Below are positions 63,362-64,000 of a DNA stretch of 64,000 bases, piece after piece. Source of the stretch: JAEUKH01 sp964447205 (GTDB lineage: Bacteria > Myxococcota_A > Polyangia > Polyangiales > Ga0077539); contig CAYUSB010000004.1 in the NCBI GenBank assembly GCA_964447205.1, forward strand, positions 1-64,000, in the 5' to 3' direction. The position numbers were made by a program, and so were the translations under genes. Positions within the stretch are counted from its first letter, which is position 1, and each line of letters opens with the position of its first letter. The notes beneath the pieces are model-generated. The model ran no database searches. It saw only the letters and a program-made list of their open reading frames with translations, and was not told the DNA's origin.

Positions 63362-64000
63362 ATGACCAACACCCAGCACGAAGCACCCGATCCGCGCGCC
63401 TCGCTGCGCGCTCCCTTCGCTCCCGGAGGTCCGTACGAGATCGACCGGGAGCGGGCCCGCAAGCTCCTGGAGGTGGCCCTCGGGCGGGGGGGCGACGCGG
63501 CCGACCTGTTCGCGGAGTTTGCCGTCGGAGCCGCCCTGGTCTTGGAGGAGGGCATCGTGAAGTCGGCCAGCCGGGGGGTCTCCCTCGGGGTCGGGATCCG
63601 CGTCCAGCGCGACTACGCCGCGGGCTACGCCTACACCGAAGACCTCACCTGGGAGGCCCTCGTGCGCTGCGCCGAGACCGCCGCCCAGATCGCCCACGCC
63701 TCGGCCCGGGCCGTGGTCGAGGTCACCGCGAGGACCCACCCCGAGCGCTACCTCGTGGAGTCCCCGAGCATCCTCGCCTCGGGCCTGGCCAAACGCGACC
63801 TCCTCCTCGGGGCCGACCAGGCCGCTCGGGCCGCCGATCCGCGCGTCCACCGGGTCGAGGCGTCGCTGTCGGAGTCGTACCGGGAGGTCCTCATCGCCAC
63901 CAGCGACGGCAAGTTTCTGCGCGACGTCCAGCCCATGCTGCGCTTCGGGGTGCGGGCCATCGCCGAGGTCGGCGACCGTCGCCAGGCGGGCTCCTCGGGA
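63362..64000 (+). CDS. tldD: TldD/PmbA family metalloprotease, N-terminal part
   Basis: 213 codons visible, running off the right edge. YEIDRERARKLLEVALGRGGDAADLFAEF, EGIVKSASRGVSLGVGIRV, AAGYAYTEDLTWEALVRCAE and VLIATSDGKFLRD follow the N-terminal half of TldD, which with TldE/PmbA degrades modified or unfolded peptides (for instance microcin B17 maturation in enterics). The zinc HExxxH motif would lie beyond the window. ATG at 63362 is about 120 bp from the divergent kinase start. Confidence 0.92.
   Translation, partial: MTNTQHEAPDPRASLRAPFAPGGPYEIDRERARKLLEVALGRGGDAADLFAEFAVGAALVLEEGIVKSASRGVSLGVGIRVQRDYAAGYAYTEDLTWEALVRCAETAAQIAHASARAVVEVTARTHPERYLVESPSILASGLAKRDLLLGADQAARAADPRVHRVEASLSESYREVLIATSDGKFLRDVQPMLRFGVRAIAEVGDRRQAGSSG

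Overview
The window is very G+C-rich DNA and reads as a Myxococcota (deltaproteobacterial, Polyangia-like) chromosome segment, isolate or metagenome. The evidence is several Hanks-type Ser/Thr kinases with proline-rich tails, AgmX/PglI-like C-termini, many lipoproteins with Asp-Ala repeat linkers behind the lipobox, MopE-like Cys-rich surface proteins, and a compact housekeeping layout. No rRNA, tRNA, CRISPR array, phage or complete IS was found. A run of 100 N at 23486-23585 interrupts a tandem repeat, so this is a draft scaffold. Four genes carry single-base frameshifts that may be sequencing errors or real decay.

Left part (1-13 kb). A truncated Ser/Thr kinase is followed by an apparent minus-strand unit regA-regB-dmeF-hemE-hemG: a RegB/RegA-type redox two-component system, a Co/Ni-type CDF exporter and two late haem-biosynthesis enzymes. 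Two dense palindromic repeat regions interrupt it, after hemE and after hemG. Divergent from regA is a four-gene plus-strand copper cassette: a YtkA/FixH-like lipoprotein, a predicted outer-membrane barrel, the copper protein MbnP, and its di-haem partner MbnH. A sigma54-like promoter precedes mbnP and a candidate RegA site lies in the divergent gap. A frameshifted nidogen-domain lipoprotein follows.

Middle part (13-33 kb). This is mostly housekeeping: uppP with a membrane partner, an amidase, a Rieske lipoprotein, the run glpK / UPF0158 / SurA-like / rimI, a QEGLA-motif metalloprotein, a WxxGxW/PGMH-repeat protein, and the central-metabolism block icd-mdh-sucC-sucD-DUF302-ndk. A divergent pair of carbohydrate-active proteins closes the section.

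Region 33.1-41.2 kb looks accessory and partly degraded. It holds small lipoproteins and membrane proteins, a chimeric kinase/ATPase pseudogene, a WD40-like protein, a SemiSWEET, a frameshifted nuclease-like gene carrying an in-frame palindromic element, and a frameshifted secreted protein.

Right part (41-64 kb). It carries a PLD-like lipoprotein, an AraC regulator, and an operon joining a pseudokinase/GYF/AgmX membrane protein to an orphan YscJ/FliF-type lipoprotein and an AgmX-like protein. These are followed by glyS (without glyQ), Cys-rich lipoproteins, aldo/keto reductase, ElaA, an orphan swivelling domain lacking its catalytic His, a FSA-type transaldolase, an AAA protein, a VanY-like M15 lipoprotein, another Ser/Thr kinase and the start of tldD.

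The two least conventional combinations are the RegBA/DmeF/Hem unit facing the MbnP/MbnH copper cassette, and the orphan SctJ-like/pseudokinase operon.
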